This document shows, piece after piece, positions 27,626 to 37,989 of a stretch of DNA of 64,000 nt (its first letter is position 1; each line of letters begins with the position of its first letter). Made by a program: the position numbers and the translations under genes. The notes under the pieces were generated by a model, which did not search any database, had not been told where the DNA came from, and worked only from the letters and a program-made list of their open reading frames with translations. The stretch is from positions 1 through 64,000 of the forward strand of contig CACMNP010000001.1 in assembly GCA_902615045.1 (NCBI GenBank), written 5' to 3'. The stretch comes from an uncultured Pelagibacteraceae bacterium (lineage in GTDB: Bacteria > Pseudomonadota > Alphaproteobacteria > Pelagibacterales > Pelagibacteraceae).

Positions 27626-29430
27626 TCTTTATTAATTCTTAAAACACCTATGAATGCTTCTTGAGGAATCTCAACTTTTCCAAATTGTTTAGCTCTAGCT
27701 TTACCTTTTTTCTGTTTTTCTAGAAGTTTTCTTTTTCTATCCGTCGCTCCACCTCCATGAATTTTTGTCAATACATCCTTTTTAAATCCTTTGATAGTTT
27801 CTCTAGCAATAATTTTACCTCCGATAGCCGCTTGGATCGGTATCATAAAATTATGCCTTGGAATTAAATCTTTTAATTTTTCACAGACCTCTCTACCTGT
27901 AGTTTGAGCAAAATCTTTATGTATCATCATCGCAAGAGCATCAACAGGTTCTGAGTTTACAAGTATATTCATTTTTACCAGATCTCCTTCTTTGTGATCA
28001 ATAATCTCATAATCAAAACTAGCATATCCACTTGTCATAGATTTAAGACGATCATTAAAATCAAATACGACTTCATTTAATGGTATCTCATAATTAATTA
28101 CTGCACGATTTCCTGAATAACTTAAATTAGTTTGAATACCTCTTTTGTTTTGACATAACTTAATGATTGATCCTAAATACTGATCTGGGGTAATAATTGT
28201 AGCTTTAATCCATGGTTCTTCAATAAATTTTATAAAAGTAGGATCTGGTAAATTTGATGGATTTTGGAGTTCAACAGTTTCACCATTATTTAAGTGAACT
28301 TTATAAACAACACCAGGTGTTGTGGTTAATAAATTAATATCAAATTCTCTTTCAAGCCTTTCTGTAATTATTTCAAGGTGTAAAAGACCTAAAAATCCAC
28401 ATCTAAAACCAAGTCCTAGGGCAGATGATGATTCTGCTTCATAAGAAAAACTTGCATCATTTAATTGTAATTTAGCAAGTCCATCTTTTAATTTTTGATA
28501 TTCAGAACTATCTACAGGAAATAAACCACAAAAAACTACTGGTTTACTTGGTTTGAAACCTGGTAATGCATCTTTGAGAGGATTTTCTGCATCACATATA
28601 GTGTCTCCAACTTTAGTTTCAGATAAAATTTTAATACCAGTTGTAATAAAACCTATTTCTCCAGCGTTAAGTTCGCTAACATCTTTTGCCTTAGGTGTAA
28701 AAACACCAACTTTTTCAACAATATATTCTTGATTTGTAGACATCATTTTTATTTTCATATTTTTTTTTAGTTTTCCGTCTATAATTCTAACCAATATAAC
28801 TACTCCAAGATAAGTGTCATACCAGCTATCAACTAATAAACATTTCAATTTGCTATTTTTTTCACCTTTAGGTCCAGGCAAAGAATTAATAATTTGTTCA
28901 AGGATTTCATCTATTCCTTCTCCGGTTTTTCCAGAGCACGGAACAGAATTAGATGTATCTATGCCAATAACATCTTCAATTTGATTATTTGTTCTCTCAA
29001 GATCAGATGCTGGTAGATCAACTTTATTTAATACTGGAATAATCTCATGATTTATATCAAGTGCTTGATATACATTTGCAAGTGTTTGGGCTTCTACCCC
29101 TTGGGTGCTATCGACAATTAATATTGAGCCCTCGCACGCATAAAGGCTTCTACTTACTTCATAACTAAAATCTACATGTCCTGGTGTATCTATAATATTT
29201 AAAATATAATTTTTGCCATTTTTAGCTTTATAATTTAATTTAACTGTTTGTGCTTTAATTGTTATTCCTCTCTCTCTTTCTATATCCATAGAGTCAAGCA
29301 CTTGAGATTTCATTTCTCTATCACTCAAACCTCCACATTTATGAATTATTCTGTCAGCTATAGTTGATTTGCCATGATCTATATGAGCTATAATTGCAAA
29401 ATTCCTAATGTTATCTATTGTATTGCCCAT
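27622..29430 (-). CDS. lepA: Elongation factor 4 (LepA), back-translocating GTPase
   Basis: A 602-residue translational GTPase. G1 is '[15 protein letters not shown]', switch II '[12 protein letters not shown]', G4 'NKVDLPASD', and G5 'SGKTGEG'. The LepA-specific C-terminal domain is present ('[26 protein letters not shown]'-like stretch, given here in fragments around '[12 protein letters not shown]'). LepA acts on the ribosome under stress and during initiation. The upstream neighbour is pheT, 2 bases away; the methyltransferase overlaps its end by 4 bases. Confidence 0.98.
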   Translation of the reverse strand: MGNTIDNIRNFAIIAHIDHGKSTIADRIIHKCGGLSDREMKSQVLDSMDIERERGITIKAQTVKLNYKAKNGKNYILNIIDTPGHVDFSYEVSRSLYACEGSILIVDSTQGVEAQTLANVYQALDINHEIIPVLNKVDLPASDLERTNNQIEDVIGIDTSNSVPCSGKTGEGIDEILEQIINSLPGPKGEKNSKLKCLLVDSWYDTYLGVVILVRIIDGKLKKNMKIKMMSTNQEYIVEKVGVFTPKAKDVSELNAGEIGFITTGIKILSETKVGDTICDAENPLKDALPGFKPSKPVVFCGLFPVDSSEYQKLKDGLAKLQLNDASFSYEAESSSALGLGFRCGFLGLLHLEIITERLEREFDINLLTTTPGVVYKVHLNNGETVELQNPSNLPDPTFIKFIEEPWIKATIITPDQYLGSIIKLCQNKRGIQTNLSYSGNRAVINYEIPLNEVVFDFNDRLKSMTSGYASFDYEIIDHKEGDLVKMNILVNSEPVDALAMMIHKDFAQTTGREVCEKLKDLIPRHNFMIPIQAAIGGKIIARETIKGFKKDVLTKIHGGGATDRKRKLLEKQKKGKARAKQFGKVEIPQEAFIGVLRINKE

Positions 29431-29432
29431 TT

Positions 29433-31841
29433 TTAGGATCTAATTTTTGCGCCAGACTTTGACTCAACTGAAGAGATAATTAGTTTATTAATGTAGTCCA
29501 GGTCATTTTCATTTAATGTTTTTTCTTCTGACTGAATAGTTACATTAACAGCTATAGATTTTTTTCCCTCTGGGATATTTTCTCCCTCAAATACGTCAAA
29601 TACTCTTACTGACTTAATTAATTTGTTATCAACAGATTTAATTATATTAACTAATTCTTGAGATTTAAAATTTTTATTAATAATAAATGCAAAATCTCTC
29701 TCTGATTTTTGATAATCAGAAAATTTATATTCAGATTTTGAATCTTTTATTTTTTGTTTTGACTCTTTTATGTAATCAAGACAAATTTCAAATATTACCA
29801 AACCTTCAGTTTTTATATCTAATTTTTTTATTATGTTTGGATGTATTTCACCAAAATATGCTATAGCATTTTTTTCTTTTTTATTTTGGTATACTCCTCC
29901 AGATTTTCCTGGGTGATAGTAAGAAGGAGTTCTATCATCTATAATAATATCATCTTTATTAATCCCTGCTTCATAAAGACTTTTTATTACATCTTTTTTA
30001 ACATCGAATGTATCTACAATTCTCTCTTTATCATTCCAAGATAGTCTTGAAACCTTTCCTGCTCTTACAGCTCCTATCACAGTCAGTTGATCTCCAGGAT
30101 TTTTTCCTTTAAACGACGGACCAATTTCAAATAAAGAAATATCCTTAAATCCTCTATCTAAGTTTTTCTTTAAATAGAATATCAAATTTGGGAAAATAGA
30201 ATTTCTTAGAACATTTAGATCTGAACTAATCGGATTTACAATTGGTATTTCTTTATCATTTTCTTTAAATAATTGATTAATTTTAGAATCTGTAAATGAC
30301 CATGTCACAGTCTCTAAATAACCTTTAGATGCGACAGATCTTTGTAAAAAATGAAATAATTTCTGATAATAATTAAGTGTAGGCTTTAATCTTGTCTTAA
30401 CAGGATCTGAAGTATTAATATGTTCGTAGCCTTTTATTCTTACTATTTCTTCAACAATATCAATTGATTGAGTTATGTCTGGTCTCCAAGAAGGTACTAC
30501 TAACTTTAAAATTTTTTTATTCTTAGTTATATTAAAACCTAGTTTTTCAAGTATTTTAATTAATTCTTTATTTTCAACATTAAATCCGGTTGTTTTTTCA
30601 AAGAGAAATGGGTCAAAATTAATTATTGTTTTTTTATAATTTTCAATTTTTTTTACATCTAGATTGCTTATTTCACCTCCACAAATTTGTTTTATTAGCT
30701 CAGATGCTTTTATTAATCCTTCTTCAATTGAAAGGGGATCTATGCCTCTTTCGAATCTGAATTTTGCATCTGTATCTATATTTAATTGTTTAGAGGTTTT
30801 TCTTATTGAACGTGGTAAAAAATAAGCAGATTCTAATAATATGTTTTTAGTCGAATATTCTGTTCCAGATCTTGTCCCACCAATTATGCCGCCGAGACCA
30901 AGGACTCCGGATCTGTCAGAAATAACGCACATATCATTTTCTAAAATATATTTTTTGTTATCTAAGGCTTCGAAGCTTTCTCCTTTAGAAGAACTTCTAA
31001 CAATAATTTCATTATCTATTTTATCTGCATCATAAGCGTGTAATGGTCTATTTAAATCAAACATTACGTAATTAGTAATATCGACTATCGCAGATATTGG
31101 TTTTTGGCCTAAAGACAGAATTTTATCTTTTAGCCATTTTGGACTCTCTTTATTTGTTACACCTTTTATTAAACAACTTCCAAATATTGTGCATCCTTGG
31201 GCTTTTTCTTTTTTTATTGTTACGTTTATATTTTGATTACCTCTATATTTTAAATTAGATTTTTTATTAATTTTTAATTTACCAGCGCCAGCAGCAGATA
31301 AATCTCTAGCAATTCCTCTTACTCCTAAACAGTCTGGTCTATTGGGCGTAATTGATAAATCTATTACTTTTTCAGAAGTGTTTTTAAAATATTTTTCACC
31401 AATTTTATTTGCATATTTATTGTTTTTTAATTCTATAATTCCATCACTTTCATTGGATAATAGTAATTCTGACTCAGAACAGAGCATTCCATATGATGTT
31501 ACACCTCTTATTTTACTTACAGATAATTTCATCTGATTTTTAGGAATAATCGATCCTGGAGGTGCATAAACAGTCAAAAGACCATTTTTTGCATTTGGGG
31601 CTCCACATACTACTTCAATTGTTTTGTCGCTACCTATGTCAACATCACATAACTTCAACCTGTCAGCATTTGGATGAGTTTTGGCATTGATAATTTTTGC
31701 AACAATAAATGTATCTAATTCAGATGTAGAACTCTCAAAACTTTCTACTTCTAGACCAATATTAGTTAATTTATCTATTATTTGATTATTGTTAAATTTT
31801 GTATCAAGATGGTTTTTTAACCAGTCAACTGTAAACTTCAT
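29433..31841 (-). CDS. pheT: Phenylalanyl-tRNA synthetase beta subunit
   Basis: An 802-residue beta chain of the alpha2-beta2 enzyme. An N-terminal EMAP-like tRNA-binding domain (residues about 39-150) has '[13 protein letters not shown]' and '[11 protein letters not shown]'. B3/B4 editing domain follows ('[18 protein letters not shown]'), then B5 with '[17 protein letters not shown]' region, a catalytic-like core, and the C-terminal FDX-ACB domain ('[13 protein letters not shown]'). Length is standard. It overlaps pheS by 4 bases. tRNA-Phe is 28 kb away, so it is not in this operon. Confidence 0.98.
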   Translation of the reverse strand: MKFTVDWLKNHLDTKFNNNQIIDKLTNIGLEVESFESSTSELDTFIVAKIINAKTHPNADRLKLCDVDIGSDKTIEVVCGAPNAKNGLLTVYAPPGSIIPKNQMKLSVSKIRGVTSYGMLCSESELLLSNESDGIIELKNNKYANKIGEKYFKNTSEKVIDLSITPNRPDCLGVRGIARDLSAAGAGKLKINKKSNLKYRGNQNINVTIKKEKAQGCTIFGSCLIKGVTNKESPKWLKDKILSLGQKPISAIVDITNYVMFDLNRPLHAYDADKIDNEIIVRSSSKGESFEALDNKKYILENDMCVISDRSGVLGLGGIIGGTRSGTEYSTKNILLESAYFLPRSIRKTSKQLNIDTDAKFRFERGIDPLSIEEGLIKASELIKQICGGEISNLDVKKIENYKKTIINFDPFLFEKTTGFNVENKELIKILEKLGFNITKNKKILKLVVPSWRPDITQSIDIVEEIVRIKGYEHINTSDPVKTRLKPTLNYYQKLFHFLQRSVASKGYLETVTWSFTDSKINQLFKENDKEIPIVNPISSDLNVLRNSIFPNLIFYLKKNLDRGFKDISLFEIGPSFKGKNPGDQLTVIGAVRAGKVSRLSWNDKERIVDTFDVKKDVIKSLYEAGINKDDIIIDDRTPSYYHPGKSGGVYQNKKEKNAIAYFGEIHPNIIKKLDIKTEGLVIFEICLDYIKESKQKIKDSKSEYKFSDYQKSERDFAFIINKNFKSQELVNIIKSVDNKLIKSVRVFDVFEGENIPEGKKSIAVNVTIQSEEKTLNENDLDYINKLIISSVESKSGAKIRS

Positions 31842-32905
31842 CTACTTAGTCCTCTATAATTTGAAGGGACATCCAATGGATCAAAGCCAAAGTGACTTAA
31901 CCATCTATAATCAGTCTCAAAAAAGGCTCTTAAATCATTAATTCCATATTTTAACATTCCAAGTCTGTCTATGCCAATTCCAAAGGCATATCCTTGATAT
32001 TTACTTGGATTAACATTTACATTTTTTAAAACATTTGGATGAACCATCCCACAGCCTAGAATTTCTAACCATTTATTACCTTCACCAATTACTATCTTTC
32101 CATTTTTAATTTCATATCCTATATCTACTTCTGCTGAAGGTTCAGTAAATGGAAAATGACTTGGTCTGAATCTCATTTTAATTTTATCAACTTCAAAAAA
32201 CTCCTTAATAAAATAATTTAAACATCCTTTTAAATGTCCCATATTTATATTCTTATCTATATGAAGTCCCTCAACTTGATGAAACATCGGAGCATGGGTT
32301 TGATCACTATCTGATCTGTAAGTTCGTCCAGGAGCAATTATTTTAAAAGGAGGTTTACCTTTTAGCATAGTTCTTACCTGAACTGGAGATGTGTGTGTTC
32401 TCAAAAGTAATTCCTTATTATTATCAAGGTAAAAAGTATCATGCATATCTCTAGCTGGATGGTTATCCGGTGTATTTAATGCTGTAAAATTATTATATTC
32501 ATTTTCTACATCTGGGCCTTCCTCAACACTAAATCCTATTTCAGAAAATATAGATGAAATTTCATCTATTACCTGGGAGACTGGATGAATTTTACCAATT
32601 TCAATGTTTCTTTCTGGAAGAGTTACATCAATTTTTTCTTTCTCAAGCTTTATGTTAATTTCTTTAGTTTCAATTTCTTGAATTTTGATTGATATTTTAT
32701 TTTGAAGTTCATCTTTAATACTATTTAAATCTGAGGCTAATTTTTTTCTTTCTTCTACAGAAATCGAACCTAATTTTTTAAATTCATTCGATATAATTCC
32801 ATTTTTTCCAAATAGTTCAGATTTGATGTTATTTACTTTTTCAATGTTATTTTCTGTGTTAAGCTTATCGATATAATCATCTTTTATTTTTTTAATATCA
32901 GACAT
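31838..32905 (-). CDS. pheS: Phenylalanyl-tRNA synthetase alpha subunit
   Basis: A 355-residue class II catalytic chain. The N-terminal coiled coil (residues 1-90) contacts tRNA. Motif 2 is '[21 protein letters not shown]', in part; '[18 protein letters not shown]' binds substrates; and motif 3 is '[16 protein letters not shown]'-like ('[15 protein letters not shown]'). In many sensitive and resistant alleles the Ala of 'FGIGID' region controls analogue binding; here it has the usual form. The gene overlaps pheT, and rplT lies 43 bases upstream. Confidence 0.98.
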   Translation of the reverse strand: MSDIKKIKDDYIDKLNTENNIEKVNNIKSELFGKNGIISNEFKKLGSISVEERKKLASDLNSIKDELQNKISIKIQEIETKEINIKLEKEKIDVTLPERNIEIGKIHPVSQVIDEISSIFSEIGFSVEEGPDVENEYNNFTALNTPDNHPARDMHDTFYLDNNKELLLRTHTSPVQVRTMLKGKPPFKIIAPGRTYRSDSDQTHAPMFHQVEGLHIDKNINMGHLKGCLNYFIKEFFEVDKIKMRFRPSHFPFTEPSAEVDIGYEIKNGKIVIGEGNKWLEILGCGMVHPNVLKNVNVNPSKYQGYAFGIGIDRLGMLKYGINDLRAFFETDYRWLSHFGFDPLDVPSNYRGLSR

Positions 32906-32948
32906 TTTAATAGAATATTTGTTAAAGGAAGAAAAACAATAGTCTTGA

Positions 32949-33305
32949 TTAATTTAATGCTGCTTGAGCCCTTTTAACTATAGTTTTGAATGCTTCGGGG
33001 TTATCGTAAGCAATTTCTGCAAGAATTTTTCTATCTAATTTAATTCCTGATTTGCTTAAACCATTAATAAACTTTGAATATGTTATACCTTCGGATCTGA
33101 CACCAGCATTAATTCTTTGTATCCACAGTGATTTAAAATCCCTTTTTTTATTTCTTCTATCTCTATAAGCATACTGCATAGCTTTTTCCATTGCTTGTCT
33201 TGCAACTCTTATTGTATTTTTTCTTCTTCCCCACTGACCTTTAACAGCTTTTAAAACTTTTTTGTGTTTAGCTCTGCTTGTAACTCCTCTTTTAACTCTT
33301 GCCAT
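32949..33305 (-). CDS. rplT: Ribosomal protein L20
   Basis: A 118-residue L20 of the large subunit. The start '[18 protein letters not shown]', '[14 protein letters not shown]' and '[22 protein letters not shown]' are standard. It binds 23S rRNA early in assembly and in E. coli represses its own operon. No pseudoknot could be confirmed in the leader here. It lies one base after rpmI. Confidence 0.98.
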   Translation of the reverse strand: MARVKRGVTSRAKHKKVLKAVKGQWGRRKNTIRVARQAMEKAMQYAYRDRRNKKRDFKSLWIQRINAGVRSEGITYSKFINGLSKSGIKLDRKILAEIAYDNPEAFKTIVKRAQAALN

Positions 33306-33306
33306 T

Positions 33307-33513
33307 TTATCCTCTTAAGCTGTAAGGCATATAAGATTTTACTATCTTACCATCTTGTTTGGATAAAACAGTTGTGCCTCTTTGTTTTCTAATTTGTGAA
33401 TTTGTTCTTTTAATCATGCCGTGTCTTTTTCCAGCCTGTGGGGTAATAACCTTACCTTTAGCTGAGATTTTAAATCTTTTTTTTGCTGAACTTTTTGTTT
33501 TTAACTTAGGCAT
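33307..33513 (-). CDS. rpmI: Ribosomal protein L35
   Basis: A 68-residue basic protein of the large subunit with the family pattern '[20 protein letters not shown]' and '[20 protein letters not shown]'. The infC-rpmI-rplT order is nearly universal. A 52-base gap separates it from infC and could hold a control element; none is evident. Confidence 0.97.
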   Translation of the reverse strand: MPKLKTKSSAKKRFKISAKGKVITPQAGKRHGMIKRTNSQIRKQRGTTVLSKQDGKIVKSYMPYSLRG

Positions 33514-33565
33514 AATTTTCGGGGTTATACAAATATTAAATTAAATTTACAACTAGAAATATGGC

Positions 33566-34111
33566 TTATAAAGGCTGGATTACCATAATCATTTGCTTTC
33601 CATCAAATTTTGGCTGAAGCTCTACTCTTCCAATAGTCTCCATGTCTGCCTTAATTTTATCCATTAATTCATTGCCAAGGTTTGAATGTTGTAATTCTCT
33701 CCCTTTAAACCTTATTGTAAATTTGACTTTATCGCCTTTTGCCAAAAATTTTTGAGCATTTTTAATTTTGAAAGTGTAGTCATGAACTTCTGTAACTGGC
33801 CTTAATTTTATTTCTTTTAATTCAATTTTCTTTTGTTTTTTTTTTGCTTTGTTAGCTTTTTTTTGTGCGTCGTATTTATATTTACCCATGTCCATAATTT
33901 TGCAGACAGGGGGTTTTGCATTCGGAGCAATTTCAATTAAATCTAAACCTTCATTTTTTGCTTTATTAATAGCTTCATTTAAATTTAAAATTCCTAAATT
34001 TTCTCCATCACTTGCAATAACTTGAACTTCATTTGATGTAATCCTGTTGTTAGACCTTGGGCCTCTTGCTTTAGTTCTTTTTTGAAAATAATTTTGTTTA
34101 AATTCTGCCAC
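33566..34111 (-). CDS. infC: Translation initiation factor IF-3
   Basis: A 181-residue factor that checks the start codon and keeps 30S subunits free. The N-domain 'NEVQVIASDGENLGILNLNEA' and 'VCKIMDMGKYKYDAQKK' are followed by the C-domain 'VKFTIRFKGRELQHSNLG'. It starts at GTG (34111), directly after the thrS TAA in the same frame, so no earlier start is possible. Many infC genes begin with the rare AUU, which drives autoregulation; that codon is not used here. No Shine-Dalgarno sequence is visible in the thrS end. Confidence 0.97.
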   Translation of the reverse strand: MAEFKQNYFQKRTKARGPRSNNRITSNEVQVIASDGENLGILNLNEAINKAKNEGLDLIEIAPNAKPPVCKIMDMGKYKYDAQKKANKAKKKQKKIELKEIKLRPVTEVHDYTFKIKNAQKFLAKGDKVKFTIRFKGRELQHSNLGNELMDKIKADMETIGRVELQPKFDGKQMIMVIQPL

Positions 34112-36031
34112 TTAGATTGAAGGGGCTTTATTTAGATCGGAGTATTTTTTTATAAATTCTTTTAAAGCCATATTTTCTTGTTTATTAGAATCCAATCTTC
34201 TAATAGTTACACTGTTGGAGTCAACTTCTTTTTTTCCACAAATCAATAACATTGGTACTTTTGTTAAAGAATGATCTCTTATTTTATAATTTAAATTGTG
34301 ATTTTTAAGATCCACCTCGACAATCAAACCAACCCGTTTTAATTCCTTAGCTACACTTTTAGCATATTCATCAAAATCACTAGAGATTGGAATAACTACT
34401 GCCTGTAAAGGTGATATCCAAAATGGTAGCTTGCCTGCATAATTCTCTATAAGTATACCTATGAACCTTTCTAAAGATCCAAATAATGCTCTGTGTAACA
34501 TTACAGGTACTTTTTTAGTTCCATCTTTATCAACAAAAGAAGCTCCTAATCTACCTGGTAAATTTAAATCTACTTGCAAGGTTCCACACTGCCAATCTCT
34601 ACCGATTGCATCTCTTAAAACAAATTCAATTTTTGGTCCATAAAATGCGCCCTCACCTTTATTAATTGAGTACTCTAGCTTTGTCGCTTTGATTGCCTCT
34701 AATAACGCAGCCTCTGATTTATCCCAAACTTTATCATCACCAACTCTTAAATCTGGTCTATCTGAATATTTTAAAATAACATCTTCAAAACCAAGATCTT
34801 TATAAATTTCTAAAATTAAATTTGTAACACTCAAACATTCTTCGGTAATTTGTTCTTCTGTACAAAAAATATGTGCATCATCTTGAGTAAAGGCTCTTAC
34901 ACGTAATAATCCATGTAATGCACCTGAAGGTTCATATCTATGAACTTTTCCAAATTCTGACATCTTTAAAGGTAAGTCTCTATAACTTTTAAGTCCTTGA
35001 TTAAATACTTGAACACACCCAGGACAATTCATGGGTTTAATTGCAAATACTTTTTCATCTGGTGTAGTTGAAGTATACATATTAGCTCCAAATTTTTCCC
35101 AGTGGCCAGATTTTTCCCACAAAGATCTATCAAGTATTTCTGGTGTATTTATCTCTTTGTAACCATCGTGATCTTGTTTCATTCTCATATATGAAACTAA
35201 TTTTTGGAACAAATTCCATCCTTTCTGGTGCCAAAACACAGATCCAGGACTTTCTTCTCTAAAATGAAATAAATCCATCTCTTTTCCAATTTTTCTATGA
35301 TCTCTTTTTTCTGCTTCCTCAATTCTCTGAAGATAAAGGTCTAATTCTTTTTGAGTTGCCCAACCAGTACCATATATTCTTTGAAGCATTTCATTATTAG
35401 AATCACCACGCCAATAAGCTCCAGATACTTTTGTCAGTTTAAAAGCCTTACCTATTTTACCAGAAGATACTAAATGTGGACCTCTACATAAATCATGCCA
35501 TGTTTCGCCATGATGATAAACCGTTAGTTCTTCGTTTTTAGGGATGCTTTCAATTATCTCAGCTTTGTATTTTTCTCCAATTTTTTTAAAATGACTTATT
35601 GCTTTATCTCTCTCCCAAACTTCTTTTCTTGTTTTTACATCTTTATCTATTATCTCTGACATTTTTTTTTCAATCTCTTTTAAATCATCGCTAGTAAAAG
35701 GCTCTTTTCTTGCAAAATCGTAGTAAAATCCATTTTCTATAACTGGCCCAATTGTTACCTGTGTACCTGGATATAGTTCTTGAACGGCCATAGCCATTAT
35801 ATGCGCAGTGTCATGTCTTATGACTTCTAAACCCTCAGGATCTTTAGCTGTAAATATTTCAATAGAACAATCTTGATCAATAACAGTATATAAATCTTTA
35901 AGCTCACCGTTTATGCTCATCACCAAAGCTTGCTTACCTAAAGACTTACTAATTTTTTCAGCAACCTCTGTGCCTGTTATACTTTTTTCAAAGTTTAATT
36001 TTTTCCCATCAGGTAACGTAATATTTGGCAT
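34112..36031 (-). CDS. thrS: Threonyl-tRNA synthetase
   Basis: A 639-residue class II enzyme. The TGS domain covers residues 1-60 and an editing domain includes 'RHDTAHIMAMAVQEL'. 'HDLCRGPHLVSSGKIG' and the zinc site 'MNCPGCVQVF' follow. Motif 2 is 'VHRYEPSGALHGLLRVR', and motif 3 is near 'PVMLHRALFGSLERFIG'. The C-terminal anticodon domain completes it. The start overlaps the glycosyltransferase stop by one base (TAATG). Confidence 0.98.
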   Translation of the reverse strand: MPNITLPDGKKLNFEKSITGTEVAEKISKSLGKQALVMSINGELKDLYTVIDQDCSIEIFTAKDPEGLEVIRHDTAHIMAMAVQELYPGTQVTIGPVIENGFYYDFARKEPFTSDDLKEIEKKMSEIIDKDVKTRKEVWERDKAISHFKKIGEKYKAEIIESIPKNEELTVYHHGETWHDLCRGPHLVSSGKIGKAFKLTKVSGAYWRGDSNNEMLQRIYGTGWATQKELDLYLQRIEEAEKRDHRKIGKEMDLFHFREESPGSVFWHQKGWNLFQKLVSYMRMKQDHDGYKEINTPEILDRSLWEKSGHWEKFGANMYTSTTPDEKVFAIKPMNCPGCVQVFNQGLKSYRDLPLKMSEFGKVHRYEPSGALHGLLRVRAFTQDDAHIFCTEEQITEECLSVTNLILEIYKDLGFEDVILKYSDRPDLRVGDDKVWDKSEAALLEAIKATKLEYSINKGEGAFYGPKIEFVLRDAIGRDWQCGTLQVDLNLPGRLGASFVDKDGTKKVPVMLHRALFGSLERFIGILIENYAGKLPFWISPLQAVVIPISSDFDEYAKSVAKELKRVGLIVEVDLKNHNLNYKIRDHSLTKVPMLLICGKKEVDSNSVTIRRLDSNKQENMALKEFIKKYSDLNKAPSI

Positions 36032-37185
36032 TAGTTTATTAATTTTTTATACTCTGAATAAGTAGAAAAACACATTTTTTCAACATTAAATTTTGAAACG
36101 ACATTTTTTCTACCTTCTATGCCCATTTGATTGATAGTCTGTTCATCTAAATTCATAATTTCTATTAATTTTTTTGAAAGATCGTCAGAGTTATTTGCTT
36201 CAAATAAAAATCCTGTTTTATTTTCATTTATAGTCTCTTTTGATCCCCCAATATTACTTGCAACAATTGGTTTTTTCATTGCCTGAGCCTCAACAGATAT
36301 TCTTCCAAAAGCTTCTGGTTCTATTGATGAAGAAACTATGATGTCTGAAACTTTGTAAGCTAGAGGCATATTTTTACAATGATCTATAAATTTTACTTGG
36401 TTAGTTAATCTATACTGTTCAACTAACCTAATAAGTTTCTTTTTGTAAAGTTCTCTTCCTTGATCGCTCCCAAGAATAATTACATTAAATACCTCGTGTC
36501 CTAAATTAATATTTACTTTATTAATAGCATCTAAAAACATTTCTTGACCTTTCCATTCTGTTAATCTTCCAGGCAATAGAACAGTTTTTCTCTCAATTTT
36601 AAGTCCCCATGATTTAAATAATTCATCTTCCTCTGTTTCTATAGTAGTTGATGGATCAAAATAGTCAGTATTAATGCCTCTAAATATCACCAAGAATTTT
36701 TTTTTATCATTAAGGTATTCAGAGTAGTTTTCTTTAATATGTGAAAATATAAAATTAGACCCAGCAATAATTAAATCTGATCTCAACATTACAGAGTTAT
36801 ATAATTTTTTTAATTTACTTTTAAAATTATATGTTCCATGAAATGTAGTTACAAATTTACGTCGTGTGATTTTGGTAGCTAGCAAACAAGACCATGCAGG
36901 TGCTCTACTTCTCGCGTGGACAATATTAATTCCATAAAATAAAATTATTAAAGAAATAATTATTGAATTAAAAAAAACCAAAATGGGGTTTTTGGAATTA
37001 ACAGGTAACCTTATATATTTAACTTTTTTTTTATCTATAAACTTTGTTAATTCACCGCCGTTGCAAATTAAAAAAGATTTACAATCATTTTCATGTAGAT
37101 AGTGTGCGATATCATAACAACCTGTTTCTGCGCCACCGTATCCAAGTTTTGGTATAACTTGCAGAACTTTCAATTTTGGATGCAT
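36031..37185 (-). CDS. GT4-type (group 1) glycosyltransferase
   Basis: A 384-residue two-domain GT-B enzyme. The N-terminal acceptor half has 'QVIPKLGYGGAETGCYDIA' with the Gly-Gly-Ala-Glu loop of the GT4 family. The donor half has 'LLPGRLTEWKGQEMFLDAI' and the EX7E motif 'EPEAFGRISVEAQAM' with both Glu. A hydrophobic stretch at about residues 70-85 may bind the inner membrane. It would add a sugar to a lipid or cell-surface polysaccharide, but donor and acceptor cannot be named. It is first in the transcript thrS-infC-rpmI-rplT-pheS-pheT-lepA, which is an unusual partner. Confidence 0.88.
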   Translation of the reverse strand: MHPKLKVLQVIPKLGYGGAETGCYDIAHYLHENDCKSFLICNGGELTKFIDKKKVKYIRLPVNSKNPILVFFNSIIISLIILFYGINIVHARSRAPAWSCLLATKITRRKFVTTFHGTYNFKSKLKKLYNSVMLRSDLIIAGSNFIFSHIKENYSEYLNDKKKFLVIFRGINTDYFDPSTTIETEEDELFKSWGLKIERKTVLLPGRLTEWKGQEMFLDAINKVNINLGHEVFNVIILGSDQGRELYKKKLIRLVEQYRLTNQVKFIDHCKNMPLAYKVSDIIVSSSIEPEAFGRISVEAQAMKKPIVASNIGGSKETINENKTGFLFEANNSDDLSKKLIEIMNLDEQTINQMGIEGRKNVVSKFNVEKMCFSTYSEYKKLIN

Positions 37186-37227
37186 ATGGTAGAGTTATAA
37201 TATTTCAAATCAATTTTAATACTTTAT

Positions 37228-37989
37228 ATGAAAAAATTTAAATTTCTAAAAATTTCTAAAACAAAAAAACTAAGATATATAAGCAATTATTATAAGAAAA
37301 ATCTTTATATTATATTTTTACCAGGTTTTGCATCCGATATAGAAGGAGATAAACCTAAAAGATTTTTAAACTATGCTAAAAAAAATAAATTGGGTTTTTT
37401 GGCACTAGAATATTCTGGATACGGAAAATCTTCAGGTGAATTTACAAAAGGAAATATTTCCACTTGGGCAAATGATGCAAAACAGACTATTAAGAATATA
37501 GTTAAAAAAAATGATATAATTTTAATAGGTTCTAGTATGGGTGCTTGGATTTCTTTATTATTATTTAAATCAATTAAGAAACAGATTAAGGGCTTTATGG
37601 GAATTGGCCCTGCTCCAGAATTTTTAACAAGAATAATGTGGAAAAAATTTTCAAAAAAGACAAAGAGTGAAATTATCAAAAAAGGTATTAGCAAAATTAA
37701 AAATGGTGGGTATGAGTATCTCATAACTAATCAATTAATTAAAGATGGAAGAAAAAAACAAAATAAAGTTTTGAACATTAAAATTCCGATGAAAATAACT
37801 GTTACTATGGTCCATGGTCAAAAAGATGAAGTTGTACCAATTAAATACTCAAGAGAAGTTTTAAAAATCTTCAGCAAAGCAAAAAAAAAATTAAATATAA
37901 TTAAGAAGGGTGACCATAGTCTCTCGTCAAAAAAAAGTCTAAATATTATTTGTAAAGAGTTAGATAATATTATTAAAAATACTAACTAG
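37228..37989 (+). CDS. Alpha/beta hydrolase (ABHD10-like)
   Basis: A 253-residue alpha/beta-hydrolase fold protein. 'IIFLPGFASDIEGDKPKRFL' holds the oxyanion region after the first strand. 'LALEYSGYGKSSGEF' follows. The nucleophile elbow is 'LIGSSMGAWISLL' with Ser. The acid is probably in 'GQKDEVVPIKYS' and the His in 'KGDHSLSS'. This pattern is typical of ABHD10/acyl-protein thioesterase-like proteins; the substrate is unknown. It is divergent from the glycosyltransferase with 42 bases between starts, and its end overlaps gltB, on the other strand, by 8 bases. Confidence 0.85.
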   Translation: MKKFKFLKISKTKKLRYISNYYKKNLYIIFLPGFASDIEGDKPKRFLNYAKKNKLGFLALEYSGYGKSSGEFTKGNISTWANDAKQTIKNIVKKNDIILIGSSMGAWISLLLFKSIKKQIKGFMGIGPAPEFLTRIMWKKFSKKTKSEIIKKGISKIKNGGYEYLITNQLIKDGRKKQNKVLNIKIPMKITVTMVHGQKDEVVPIKYSREVLKIFSKAKKKLNIIKKGDHSLSSKKSLNIICKELDNIIKNTN

